Origin: Rosa chinensis
Lineage: Eukaryota > Streptophyta > Magnoliopsida > Rosales > Rosaceae
Assembly (NCBI RefSeq): GCF_002994745.2
Contig: NC_037094.1
Span: forward strand, 5,254,001-5,318,000
Reading direction: 5' to 3'
DNA: 64,000 bases
Shown piece after piece: positions 20,712 through 30,742 of the stretch (its first letter is position 1; each line of letters starts with the position of its first letter). A program made the position numbers and the translations under genes. Under the pieces are notes generated by a model. It was not told the origin of the DNA and ran no database searches. It saw only the letters and a program-made list of their open reading frames with translations.

Positions 20712-22727
20712 TCAATCCAGCACAACCAGCTTCTGATACTCTGGACCCGAGATTGCTGCTTCCATGGTTGTGTCAGGGCGAATCTCCCCATCATTATCCA
20801 AGAAGAGCTTGAGCAAATTCTTGGAGAAGCCACTCAGTAGCGCCACTCCTGGTTGAGTCCCAGGCACGGGAGTAGCCTTCGAGTCCCTCAGATTCCAAAA
20901 CACTATCTGTGGCACCGCATCACCATACCCTTTCTCCCTGTACTTCCTCTGAATCACCTCATAATCAGTCTCCCATCCCCTTGGAACATCATTACTTCCG
21001 AACCGCCCATATCCATATCCTCCATAACCATAACCATAACCCGAAGCCTGATCAAATTCCATGTCACTGAAAACAAACACCCTCTTAATCATTTGCTCCG
21101 GCTTCAGATTCCCCTTCACAGCCACTTGGAGGATCAAATCAAACACCTTCTGAAAATCAGTGTTGCCTCCCCAGTCCATTCGCTTCACAAACTCAGACTT
21201 GGACCTTAGATCATTGCCTTGTATCAAGTGAAGCTGAGGATTGGCACTGAATGTGATCACCTTCCCTTTCCATGGCTCCTCATTCAACTCAGCCACCAAC
21301 ATTCCCAAAGCAACACACACATCCATAGGAGTCCCATCCATGCTTCCGGACACATCACACACAGCCAAGCAGTTCTTCATCGTGCCCTCCTTCAACAAGT
21401 CATCCACCACTCTCTTCCACTGAAGCTCGGCCACCTGCCCTCCATCCCCATCATTCAGAGAGGCTATGATCTCATGCGGAAGCAGAGCACCGGCCGCAAT
21501 AGTAGACTTCCCGGCCTTGACATCCTCCAAATACTTCTTAAACCTCTCCTCATCATGCTTCAAGAACTTCTCCTTGTAAAGCTTCATCGCCACAGAGGCC
21601 ACTCTGTTGTAAGGAATGGCACCCCACAGATTGGCACCCATATAAACCTCCGGCAACTCCAACACTATCCTCAATGGCACCAACACATCCTTCCTCAGCC
21701 GGTCTCGGACTCTATAAGCATAATGTGCATCCTCAATTCCTTCATATTCCGGATGCGATTCTCTTGCGAAAACCTTCCTGGCAATGCTCTCACAGAGCAG
21801 AGTGGCTCGATCAAAAGACGAGTCCAGAGAAGGACACCATTTCGCCGCAAGGCTAATCTTCTTGTACTGATTGGACTTCAAATTCTCCATATCCGATTTC
21901 AAGCACTCTGCGAAAAGATCCGAAACCCGTTCGTGCAAGAATCTGTAGTCCGGGTCACGCTGGTACCTCTCAACAGCCTTCTTGGCCATGGCTGCGAACT
22001 TCTCCTTCCGCAAAGCAGAGGCCTTTTCCTTTTCCGATTTTGCCCTCTCCATTGAGTTCAGCACCCTCACCTCCCTAGCCACACGGCTGTTGTTTCCTCT
22101 CCGGCCACCGCTCTTGGTTCTCTTTTTAGCACCGCCGCCGCCGCGACCTCCTCTGGAGAATGGAACCGCCGCCGTCAGAACCCTACCCCTGCCGGACTTC
22201 CTCTGCAGCCACTCGGACTTCAGCTTCTTCCTCACATCCTCACCTTCTAGAAGGCGGTACAGAATCTCCGGCAGGTCCTTGAAATACCCGAACTCGGCGA
22301 GGGAGGCGACGTTGCAGGCTAGGGTTTTGGGGTGGTTCTTGTGGAGCCAAAACGCCGCCGTGTAGAATCCTTCTTTGTCAGACTTGCCGGTGCCACGTAC
22401 GCCGCGGAGGTTGCAGATGAGCTTGAGGGTGGTGAGGGCGTTGTGGGCCCAGGCCAGAGGGAGCTGCTGGTTCAGATACGACGCCGGAGTGTTGGGGACG
22501 ACGTGGAAGAAGAGATCGAGGCAAGGATCGCCGGTGGTGACGAATGTGGCTGAGCCGTTCTCGGTGAAGCCCATTTGAGGCCTGGTGATCGGAGGCTGGG
22601 CCAGGTTGTTGTAATCGGCGACCATGAGGTCGATGAATGGGTCGCCGGAGGGGGCTTGGGCCTGTGGTTGTTGGGCCGCCGGGGTTGGGGATTGCCTGAG
22701 GGATGGAGGACCGAGAAGAAGAGCCAT
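20712..22727 (-). CDS. DUF2828 / vWA protein, paralog 2
   Basis: 671 residues in a single exon. The domain order matches paralog 1: a proline/glutamine-rich N-terminus, then KLICNLRGVRGTGKSDKEG and FKDLPEILYRLLEGE, a basic RGG-type linker (FSRGGRGGGGAKKRTKSGG, near residues 190-210), a coiled region with AKKAVERYQRDPDYRFLHE, and a vWA domain with MIDAS residues DVSGS, NTDF and FSDMEF. A glycine-tyrosine run (YGYGYGGYGYGRF) sits in a loop of the vWA domain. The basic RGG patch could bind nucleic acid, which is inference. It is about 2.9 kb upstream of paralog 1 and transcribed in the same direction. Confidence 0.93.
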   Translation of the reverse strand: MALLLGPPSLRQSPTPAAQQPQAQAPSGDPFIDLMVADYNNLAQPPITRPQMGFTENGSATFVTTGDPCLDLFFHVVPNTPASYLNQQLPLAWAHNALTTLKLICNLRGVRGTGKSDKEGFYTAAFWLHKNHPKTLACNVASLAEFGYFKDLPEILYRLLEGEDVRKKLKSEWLQRKSGRGRVLTAAVPFSRGGRGGGGAKKRTKSGGRRGNNSRVAREVRVLNSMERAKSEKEKASALRKEKFAAMAKKAVERYQRDPDYRFLHERVSDLFAECLKSDMENLKSNQYKKISLAAKWCPSLDSSFDRATLLCESIARKVFARESHPEYEGIEDAHYAYRVRDRLRKDVLVPLRIVLELPEVYMGANLWGAIPYNRVASVAMKLYKEKFLKHDEERFKKYLEDVKAGKSTIAAGALLPHEIIASLNDGDGGQVAELQWKRVVDDLLKEGTMKNCLAVCDVSGSMDGTPMDVCVALGMLVAELNEEPWKGKVITFSANPQLHLIQGNDLRSKSEFVKRMDWGGNTDFQKVFDLILQVAVKGNLKPEQMIKRVFVFSDMEFDQASGYGYGYGGYGYGRFGSNDVPRGWETDYEVIQRKYREKGYGDAVPQIVFWNLRDSKATPVPGTQPGVALLSGFSKNLLKLFLDNDGEIRPDTTMEAAISGPEYQKLVVLD

Positions 22728-22812
22728 TGGAAATTTTGGGGTTTAGGGTTTTGGGGTTCAGAGAGAGGGGGTTTTGCCTTGTGGTAGTGAGAAGGAGAGC
22801 GGCGTCGTATGG

Positions 22813-22820
22813 TTTTTATA
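22813..22820 (-). promoter_or_regulatory. TATA box of DUF2828 paralog 2
   Basis: Minus-strand TATAAAAA lies about 86 bases upstream of the start codon. A 21-bp phrase ending GTTACTTGGAGC is duplicated just beyond it, at about 22818-22861. Confidence 0.6.
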
Positions 22821-22861
22821 TGAGTACGTTACTTGGAGCATATGAGTGCGTTACTTGGAGC

Positions 22862-24500
22862 TCAAGGAACAGTCTCATTTTTACTTTTCGAAAAACCGAC
22901 TATTCAATTGCAAATGATTTTTCTAACCAATTGTTTTTGCAAATGGCTTTTTCAGCCAATAGACTTCTAATTTCTCAAAGGAGTTTTTTCAGAAAGAAGT
23001 CAACGGTCCCAAAGTCGGTTTTCAATTGAATTAAGCAGTTAGCCAGCTTTCGGTCTGGCCCAATTACCTAGGGACTCATTTTAAATTTTCAACATCGAAT
23101 CTTGTTGGAGAACTCATTTTTATCTCGAATAACATCTCAAAAAAGAAATGTATTGTGGGTTGGATGATCGAAATCAATTTTATAAGCAAGATATTTCAAT
23201 TTGATGCGACAACCTACTAGATGATCAGTAGTGATTGTCTTGCATGATCAGATAATTGATAAAGCAAACCCTACCTAGTTAGTTTCTTGTATTAGTAAAT
23301 TGTTTATAAGGCTAAAAAATAAAGAAAAAATATATTCAACTAAATTGTTGTATAAAAATGATCCAGTCGGGTCGGTTCTTGTCAGAGAAAACCTTGAAAC
23401 TGTAACCGAGTATGGCTATCCGTTTAATATTGTTGGCCCGACAAGCCCAAACAGCTTCCCATCAATTGGTTCTTCCTGACGTACGTAACAAGGAAAAAAA
23501 GAGAGGGGAATAAGAAGATAGAAACCCTCCAAGAAGAAAATTGAATTACATCTCCATGTCTATATTCAACTAACTTGTCAATGCGTATGCCAAATTATCA
23601 TATGTCAAAATCCCAACTTCAGAAACAAAAAGTTGATCCATTCTCTATCAATGTTCAGAAACAAAGTACACGCAAGCATGTTGAGAGCCAAACCCTGGTT
23701 CATGAAGAAGTAATCTGTCAAATATTTCTGGAATTTTATTTATCCATTCGAGTATCTATACTATTATTCTTTGTTAGCCAAAGTAGACATGAAAAGACGA
23801 CTAATTCCTTAGACCATAGATTATCTAAAAATATCTTTTAATAAATAGAGGACAAAATAACAAAATAAAATTTTAATTTATTTTCCCCTAAAATCTCTCT
23901 CTATAAGTTATAACTTCCCACTTCCACAGCAAAAGAGGTTTGTATTCCAAAACTCCTCACGTTTTCTCAAATGATTATTTTTTATTTTTTATTTTTAAAA
24001 ATTAAACTCACACACAGAGAGTGTGTGTTTTGATCTAGTATGTATTGAAAATAACTCTTAAATCTTCGTCGGGAATTGTCAATTTGGAATCCGGCTAATA
24101 TCGGTTGAAGCCATCCATGAACAAAGAATTGTACGTTTTCCATGGGGAAACAGTCACCCGAAGCCTCTTCATAAGAAGCTAATTATGTGATCCATAACCA
24201 TCATAGTTCTTGTCAAATATCAATAACATCAACCGACTTGGAAATAACATCAAAATACACCCTAAAAGAAACACAAAAGTTACTTGAACAAACCCCAAAA
24301 CAGAACAGAGAGAAAAAAAGAAACAGCATATTACATACCCAACTCTATTGAAGAACAGTTCAAACTATCTCAAAGACCTAAAGAAACAATGTGTAATTCA
24401 ACATGATCAGAAACGAAGGAATTGATTCTTTCTTTTCTTTAATTTAAGAAAAATTAAGAAACACGAAAACAAGATCAGAGATGATGACGACGACGACCAA
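22862..24500. other. spacer between DUF2828 paralogs 2 and 3
   Basis: AT-rich with no supported gene. Short frames here lack domains. Confidence 0.5.
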
Positions 24501-27106
24501 TTAATCCACAACAACTAGATGCTGATACTCTTTCCCAGAGATAGCTTTTTCCATGATAAGGTCCGGCCGAATTTGGCCATCATTGTCCAAGAACAGCTTG
24601 AGTAGATTCTTGGAGAAGCCACTCACCAGCGCCACTCCATTTTGTGTCTCCGTTACCGGCGTAGACCTAGAGTCCCTCAGATTCCAAAACACTATCTGTG
24701 GCACTGCATCCCCGTACCCTTTCTCCCTAAACTTCCTCTGTATCACCTCATAATCAGTCTCCCAACTATTGCTTTTCTCCCTTTGACCACAATGATGATA
24801 CCCCCAATAACTATCATAGAACTGTGATATATGCCCTGAAGCCTGATCAAACTCCATGTCGCTAAACACAAACACCCTCTTTATCATTTGCTCCGGCTTC
24901 AAGTTCCCATTCACAGCCACTTGGAGAATCAGATCAAACACCTTTTGAAAATCAGTGTTCATCCCCCATTCCATCCTCCTCACAAACTCGCACTTGGAGC
25001 TAAGATCCTCGCCTTGAATCAAATGCAACTGAGGGTTCTGACTGAAAGTGATCACCTTTCCTTTCCATGGCTCTTCAATCAATTCCGACACCAACAGACC
25101 CAAAGCCACACACACCTCCATAGGAGTCCCTTCCATGCTTCCGGACACGTCACACACAGCCAAGCAATTCCTCAGCTTGCCAAGCTCCACCAGGTCCTCC
25201 ACCATTCTCTTCCACTGAAGCTCAGCCACTTGCCCTCCATCCCCATCATTCAGAGAGGCTATGATCTCATGTGGAAGCAGAGCACCGGCCGCAATCTTGG
25301 CCACACCTTCTTTCACTTCCGCCAAATATTTTTCAAACCTCTCACAGTCCTTCTCAATGAACCTATGTTTGTAGAGCTTCATTGCCACAGAGGCCACCCT
25401 GTTGTAAGGAAGTGAATTCCACTCTCTGTCAGTCATATAAAGTTCCGGCAATTCCAATGCCCTCCTCAACGGCACATAAACCTCCTTCCTCAGCCGGTCT
25501 CTCACTCTGTAAGCATAGTGTGCCTCCTCAAGTCCCTGATACTCCGGGTACAATTCACGCGGGAAAACCTTCCTGGCAATGCTTTCGCAGAGCAAAGTGG
25601 CCTTGTCGAAGGAGGAGTCGAGGGAAGGGCACCATTTCGCTGCGAGGCTTATCTTGTTTCTCTGGTGCTTCTTCAAGCATTCCATGTCAGATCTCAAGCA
25701 CTCGGCGAAAACATCAGAAATCTGCTCGTGAAGCAACTGAAAATTGGAGTCTTGCTGATACTTGGAAACCACCTTCCTGGCCATGTCATAGATTCTTTCA
25801 TACCTCAATTCCCTGACTTTTTCTTTTTTCAATCGGATCATCTCGTTCCTCTCAGCCTCCGTGTCCGCCTCCATGGACTTCAAGCAATCCCCAAACACAT
25901 CCCAAATTTGTTCGTATAGGAACTTCAAATCCGAGTCTTGCTCATACCTTATTTTTAACAAGGACAAAACAAACAAAGTTAACAAACAAAAGGATATATT
26001 AGAGCATAATATAGGCAAAAATTACAAACAAATGTTTGTTAACCTGTAGCCTCATTTTCCTTTACGTTTTCCAAATTGTTCTTGTTTAGAGCATATTGTG
26101 AATAATGTAAACTTTTATTGACTGTTTGAATTATGAAAATACAATGTAAAAATTCACGCAGTTAGAGAATGGAGTGGTAAACTTAAATTATATTTTAAAA
26201 TGAAGTACGGTGATTATCTTTTAAAACTTACCTAGCCACGGCATTCTTGGTCTTGTCTATGATCTTTTGATGCATCAGTTCTCTAGCTTCATCACTTTTC
26301 AGTTCGTCTCTATCCGCTGCCCATTCTGCTTGAACAGTTTTATACTCCTCCTTCTCGAGTTTTTTCTTGTTAGATTTGACGGCGATGAGTTTCTCCCAAA
26401 GCCTCAGCAGTTTAACATCTCTAGGTGGATGATCCGCCGGACCCATTAAATGCCCAAGCTTTAGTGACCTTAACCCGTCTACCTTACCCGGCCCCTTATA
26501 GAAATAGCGCTTGATCCTTTGCCACTCTTCCTTTTGGGTCTTCCTGATGTCTTGGCCTTCTAGAAGGCGGTATAGAATCTCCGGCAGATCTTTGAAATAC
26601 CCAAAAGCGGCAACCGACGCTACATTGTAAGCTAGGGTTTTAGGGTGGTGGTTGTAGAGCCAATACGCTGCTGTGTAGAACCCTTCTTTGTCACACTTTC
26701 CGGTGCCACGTACACCTCGCAGGTTGCAGATGAGCTTGAGAGCGGTTACGGCATCGTTGGACCAAGCCAATGGGAGCTGTTGGTTGAAATATTCAGGCTT
26801 GGTGTCAGGCACCACGTGGAAGAAAAAATCAAGGCAGGGGTTGCCGGAGGTGAGAAAAGTAGGCGAACTGTTCTCGGTCAAACCCATTGGGGGTCGGGGG
26901 GAAGTTGACGTGGTGTTGTTGTAATTGGAGACCATGAGATCCATGAAGGGGTCGCCGTAATTGACTTGTGGTGGAGCATTGGTGGTGGGTACTGTTCCGA
27001 TCTCTGGAGGACCGAGAAGAAGAGTAGGAGTTTGGGTTCTTGCCAAGTTGACATGGTTTTGGTTTGGTTTGGCGCCTTTGAGAATTGAGAGGATTTGTGG
27101 CTTCAT
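24501..27106 (-). CDS. DUF2828 / vWA protein, paralog 3 (two exons, duplicated segment)
   Basis: Two exons on the minus strand: 26232-27106 and 24501-25947, joined across a 284-bp GT-AG intron (donor GCTAG|GTAAGT, acceptor AATAAG|GTATG). The join preserves frame and gives 773 residues, about 100 more than its sisters. The joined sequence reads AVA-R-YEQDSD and matches AVARYQRDPD of paralog 1. That segment is then repeated: about 70 residues later KVVSKYQQDSNFQLLHEQ restarts the same motif. The vWA domain has an intact MIDAS (DVSGSMEGTP, NTDF, FSDMEF). The RGG/arginine linker of the other two copies is missing. It is the first gene of the tandem array. The start could also be slightly downstream. 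Confidence 0.88.
25948..26231 (-). other. intron of DUF2828 paralog 3
   Basis: 284 bp, AT-rich, GT-AG, splitting an AGG arginine codon after the second base. The sister genes have no intron at this position. Both flanking frames are open and the total coding length is a multiple of three, which supports the splice model. Confidence 0.8.
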
Positions 27107-27260
27107 GGAGGAGTTACAGCGTTGTGACGGCTTGAATCGTACGTGACCACCAAGGGTTTAAGGGTTTATAAGAAATGGTATTTTTTTTTTTTTTTTTTGG
27201 ATCAAATAAGAAATGGTATCTTGGCCACCAAGGGTTTAAGGGTTTTAAGACATTTTAGTT
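27107..27260 (-). promoter_or_regulatory. upstream region of paralog 3 with duplicated block
   Basis: On the minus strand a TATAAAC-type box lies near 27164-27170, about 60 bases upstream of the start. The phrase CCACCAAGGGTTTAAGGGTTT occurs at about 27147 and again near 27228, with a T-run between. A related copy lies near 27930. The AAACCCTT within it resembles a telo-box, a motif common in plant promoters. Confidence 0.45.
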
Positions 27261-28520
27261 ACTTGCTCTCCAATTTTTTGGTTTTCTGATAAGTGCGGCT
27301 TTGGTACTTCTAATTTTGATGTAGAGCTTCGCCGTTTTAATTAGGAAATGGAATAATTGGCTCAAAAAAAGAAAAAAAAATTGGAATATTGTTTGTGATT
27401 AATTAGAGTATCAAGCTTCCTTTTCAAAACCAATCTACTATAAAATTTTTTTAATTATCACGGATAAGTACCCATTAATGTAGATCAGTTGGGTTAACAG
27501 GAAAGGATGATTAAACCTATATAATATATTTGTAGTAGATAGTATCTATATCAACTAAATTAGTGCGGGTTTTCTCAAGATAAAATAGTTAGAGGGATGA
27601 AGCAATGAAGATTCATCATACATCTATATAGACTATAGAGGAGATCAAGGAGAGTTCAGATAAGATTATCAGAAAGGATATTGATACCATGGGAAGCTAT
27701 GTGTCCCTCTATGAAATTATATATATATATATTCCTGATGAATGTATTTTCATAGAGATTGATGTTAAGTTGACGAAGTCTAGCTAGTAGTGTACATATA
27801 CTTTTCATTCAACCCTGAAACAGCGTTTGAGAACTGTGGGAAAGAGGAGGTAATGGCTTGAATCATAAGTTAATACTTACGTGGCATATAAATATAAATA
27901 TAGAGGGTTTATAGAAAATGGTAACTTGGCTACCAAGGTTTTTAAGGGTTTTAGAATTTTGAATAGATTTCCTTTTAATCAGGGCATTCTTATGTCCATT
28001 ATTTTTCCTTTCTGGTATCAACTTCCTAAGGAAGATATATATACATAAATGAGTGTCGTAACTGATTTCCAAACTAATCGTTTTATTTTCAGTCATCAAA
28101 AAAAAAAAAAAAAAACTGATATCCAAACTTGAAATCTATTGTGCAACATCTGAATTACATTCCTTAACCCTCATTTCTAATAAGCCGCGTCTCTTATTAT
28201 AGATTAACTAATTAGGTTTTATGTAATAAGCCCGCACCATTATATGCCGCTTGTGGGTGTGGAGGCACTGCCCCGGCCTATCGATAAGTGTCATTATATA
28301 CTGCTTAATTAATTGTCGGGTTGACGATGCAGCAATGGCCTGTTGATAACCTATGCTGCTTGTAAATGGAGCGGTTATTGGAGCCGATCTAGAGTTAGTG
28401 TTATAAGGATATATTACTTGTGCTCATCAAAGTAACAAGACCTAGCATGCAAGAGGGTTCAAATTTCAAAAGCTAGTGATGAAATCAATAGAGAGCTATA
28501 CTCTCTGCTTAAAGCCATCT
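27261..28520. other. intergenic sequence
   Basis: AT-rich, with no supported gene. It includes a third degenerate copy of the paralog 3 upstream block near 27900-27960. Confidence 0.5.
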
Positions 28521-28528
28521 ACTCTTAC

Positions 28529-28531
<3 letters not shown>

Positions 28532-28577
<46 letters not shown>
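28532..28577. repeat. AT microsatellite
   Basis: A long TA/AT dinucleotide run, one of three around the SINE at 28665 (others at about 28646-28664 and 28800-28830). Confidence 0.85.
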
Positions 28578-28578
<1 letters not shown>

Positions 28579-28664
28579 CGAAGATAGAAGAGCACAATTG
28601 CTCCCTGTCCCCTCCTTACAACTATGTTAACTAGTTATAAGCGCTATATATATATATATATATA

Positions 28665-28797
28665 TTTTTTTTTTTTGACTTTGTAAAGGGAACTTAAAGG
28701 CTTCATAAGCTCAAGATATACCTTTTTGGCATCGGAGTTCAAACCTAGGTTAGGGAGCACACTCAATTAGACAAGAACCACTAGGCCACTTGCAGTG

Positions 28798-28800
<3 letters not shown>
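28665..28800 (-). mobile_element. tRNA-derived SINE
   Basis: Read on the minus strand, the element starts near 28800 with AAGTGGCCTAGTGGTT, whose TGGCCTAGTGGT (28777-28788) fits the pol III A box. The B box GGTTTGAACTCC (28734-28745) follows after about 31 bases, the normal tRNA spacing. It ends in a tail of 12 A (T on the plus strand at 28665-28676). AT microsatellites on both sides hide any target duplication. Confidence 0.75.
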
Positions 28801-28830
<30 letters not shown>

Positions 28831-28831
<1 letters not shown>

Positions 28832-30530
28832 TTTTCAATATTGCTTTACGAGGGGTCTTCATCAAGTGGCGGTTTAGTTTCTTAATTAGCAATACTCGAG
28901 TTAAACTCTAGAAGTTGACTTGCCAGAGGTAAGTTGCTCGGTAATTAGCTAATGACTGTTTTGATAATGAAACACAGGCCAATTGGATATATATAATTAT
29001 CTCAATGACTAAGCAAGTTCGTAGAAGTAGTTGAGTACGTAAATTAATATTGTGACTTCTCAAAATACTTTTTTGGGTCAAATTCTGGATTTTGTTTGAT
29101 GGTTTGCTAGCTCATCAAAATCTCTCTCTGTTTTCAAAGGCAGAGAGCGGGTTACGAGTTTTGCTTTTCCTATGGGAATAATTATAAGTCACACCCTTTC
29201 CCCTGTATTTAGAAGATCAATTTAACCTTAAGTCTTACTCATTGTTAACAAGCCTCACATATAAGGTCTGACATTAAAGAATATAGATGGAAATAGTGGA
29301 TCAGAAATGAACAAAAAAAAAAGAAAAAAAAATTAATGTCAAAGATATATCGATGTGTGTACAGATCTTTTAATTAAGAGATCAAGTGGCCAATTGAGGC
29401 AGCAAAGGCTGAAAATGTGTATGAACGGTACATCACGTTCTCATCACAACTTTCTTCCATGCAGTATTGGATCCAAAACTATCCCTATTGTCCAATACTA
29501 AAGCATATAACCACATAATGCACCTCAAATTTCATTGATAGATAGAAATAATGAAATGTGGCCGGAATAATGTCAACTAATATGGAATCAGTCAAATATT
29601 AAATCCCACTTGGGTAGGGTTGCGGCTAATGATTGATCGATTAGATAATAAGTCAACTGGTCCTGAGCCGCTTCTTGAGCCTAAAAAGAATTTAACTAAT
29701 ACAAAGTAAACCCTACAAACTAGATAAACACCCTAAACTTAGCTAATATCTGAGTTCCAACCCAAATTTAGGTAATAGGTCTCAACCCGACTTTAAGTTC
29801 TTTTTCAAAAAAAAAAAAAAAAAAAAACGACTTTAAGTCGAGTCTGGCTTAACTCCCATACCGGAAATTTGATCAAGGGTTTAAACCTATTATGCCTACC
29901 AAATAAGTAAATAAGCCAGAGTCTAATCGAGGGGCGGAGCCTATTAGCTAATGCATCCAACCAAGTTTTGTCACACTTCGAATCATTATTAGGTCAAGTT
30001 CCAATTTCCTGCCTTACTAAATAAGCCAGAGCTAATCAAGGGCGGTGCTAAATAAGCCAGAGTCTACCCTATGCAGCATGCAAAATATCAATCAATGGAG
30101 CTAGGTAGATACGTGACAGCCTTTTGCTGTTTGATTTTTTCCAAAGAATCTAATGACATTCTGGTCAAAGTAAACCCTTCCCATCCGCAATATATTCCAT
30201 GAACATAATTATCACACACTACCACTACTACTCACCACGACTTTCCCTCCAGAAATTGAAGTAGTCAAACAATTAATCCCATCCTCGATCTCAGACAGAT
30301 ATACATGTATATAGTTAATTTTGTCGAGTGTTACTTTAGATTCCTTAGTTTTTGATTTGTAATAACAGATCGTTTGACTACAATTAATCCCCACAAAAAC
30401 TAAAAATCGTAGCCAGCGAATGTTAATCACTTGCTGTTACATAACCCTAGTATTGGTAGTATATAATTAAGTTGTATGGTGCACTAGTCTTTTCATCCCG
30501 CAGCTAGCTAGCTCAATCTTCCTCTCTCGA
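28831..30530. other. intergenic sequence upstream of the PLAC8 genes
   Basis: AT-rich with no supported gene. A run of about 21 A near 29807-29827 is flanked by copies of CGACTTTAAGT. The phrase AAATAAGCCAGAG recurs three times between 29905 and 30065. Confidence 0.5.
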
Positions 30531-30563
30531 GCTCTCAATAAACAAAGAGTACGGTAGAGGATA

Positions 30564-30710
30564 ATGGAGGATGATCATCACACTCCAAATTACGAAGACC
30601 ACCCCCACGATAATCAACCTGAAGCTCATGTGGAGGTACAAGTCGAACAATATCAATATCAACAAGTAGCGCTTGAAATTAGCGACAATAGTGGAAACTA
30701 CGACCAAAAC

Positions 30711-30742
<32 letters not shown>

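Noticed and set aside
21219..22055. 278-codon plus-strand open frame inside DUF2828 paralog 2
   Set aside because: It is the antisense shadow of a well-supported gene. Similar shadows occur at 16378-16755 and 24888-25415 in the sister genes.
24501..26018. DUF2828 paralog 3 as two separate genes or a frameshifted pseudogene
   Set aside because: A GT-AG intron joins the two frames exactly, the coding length is a multiple of three, and the junction restores the AVAR-Y motif of the sisters.
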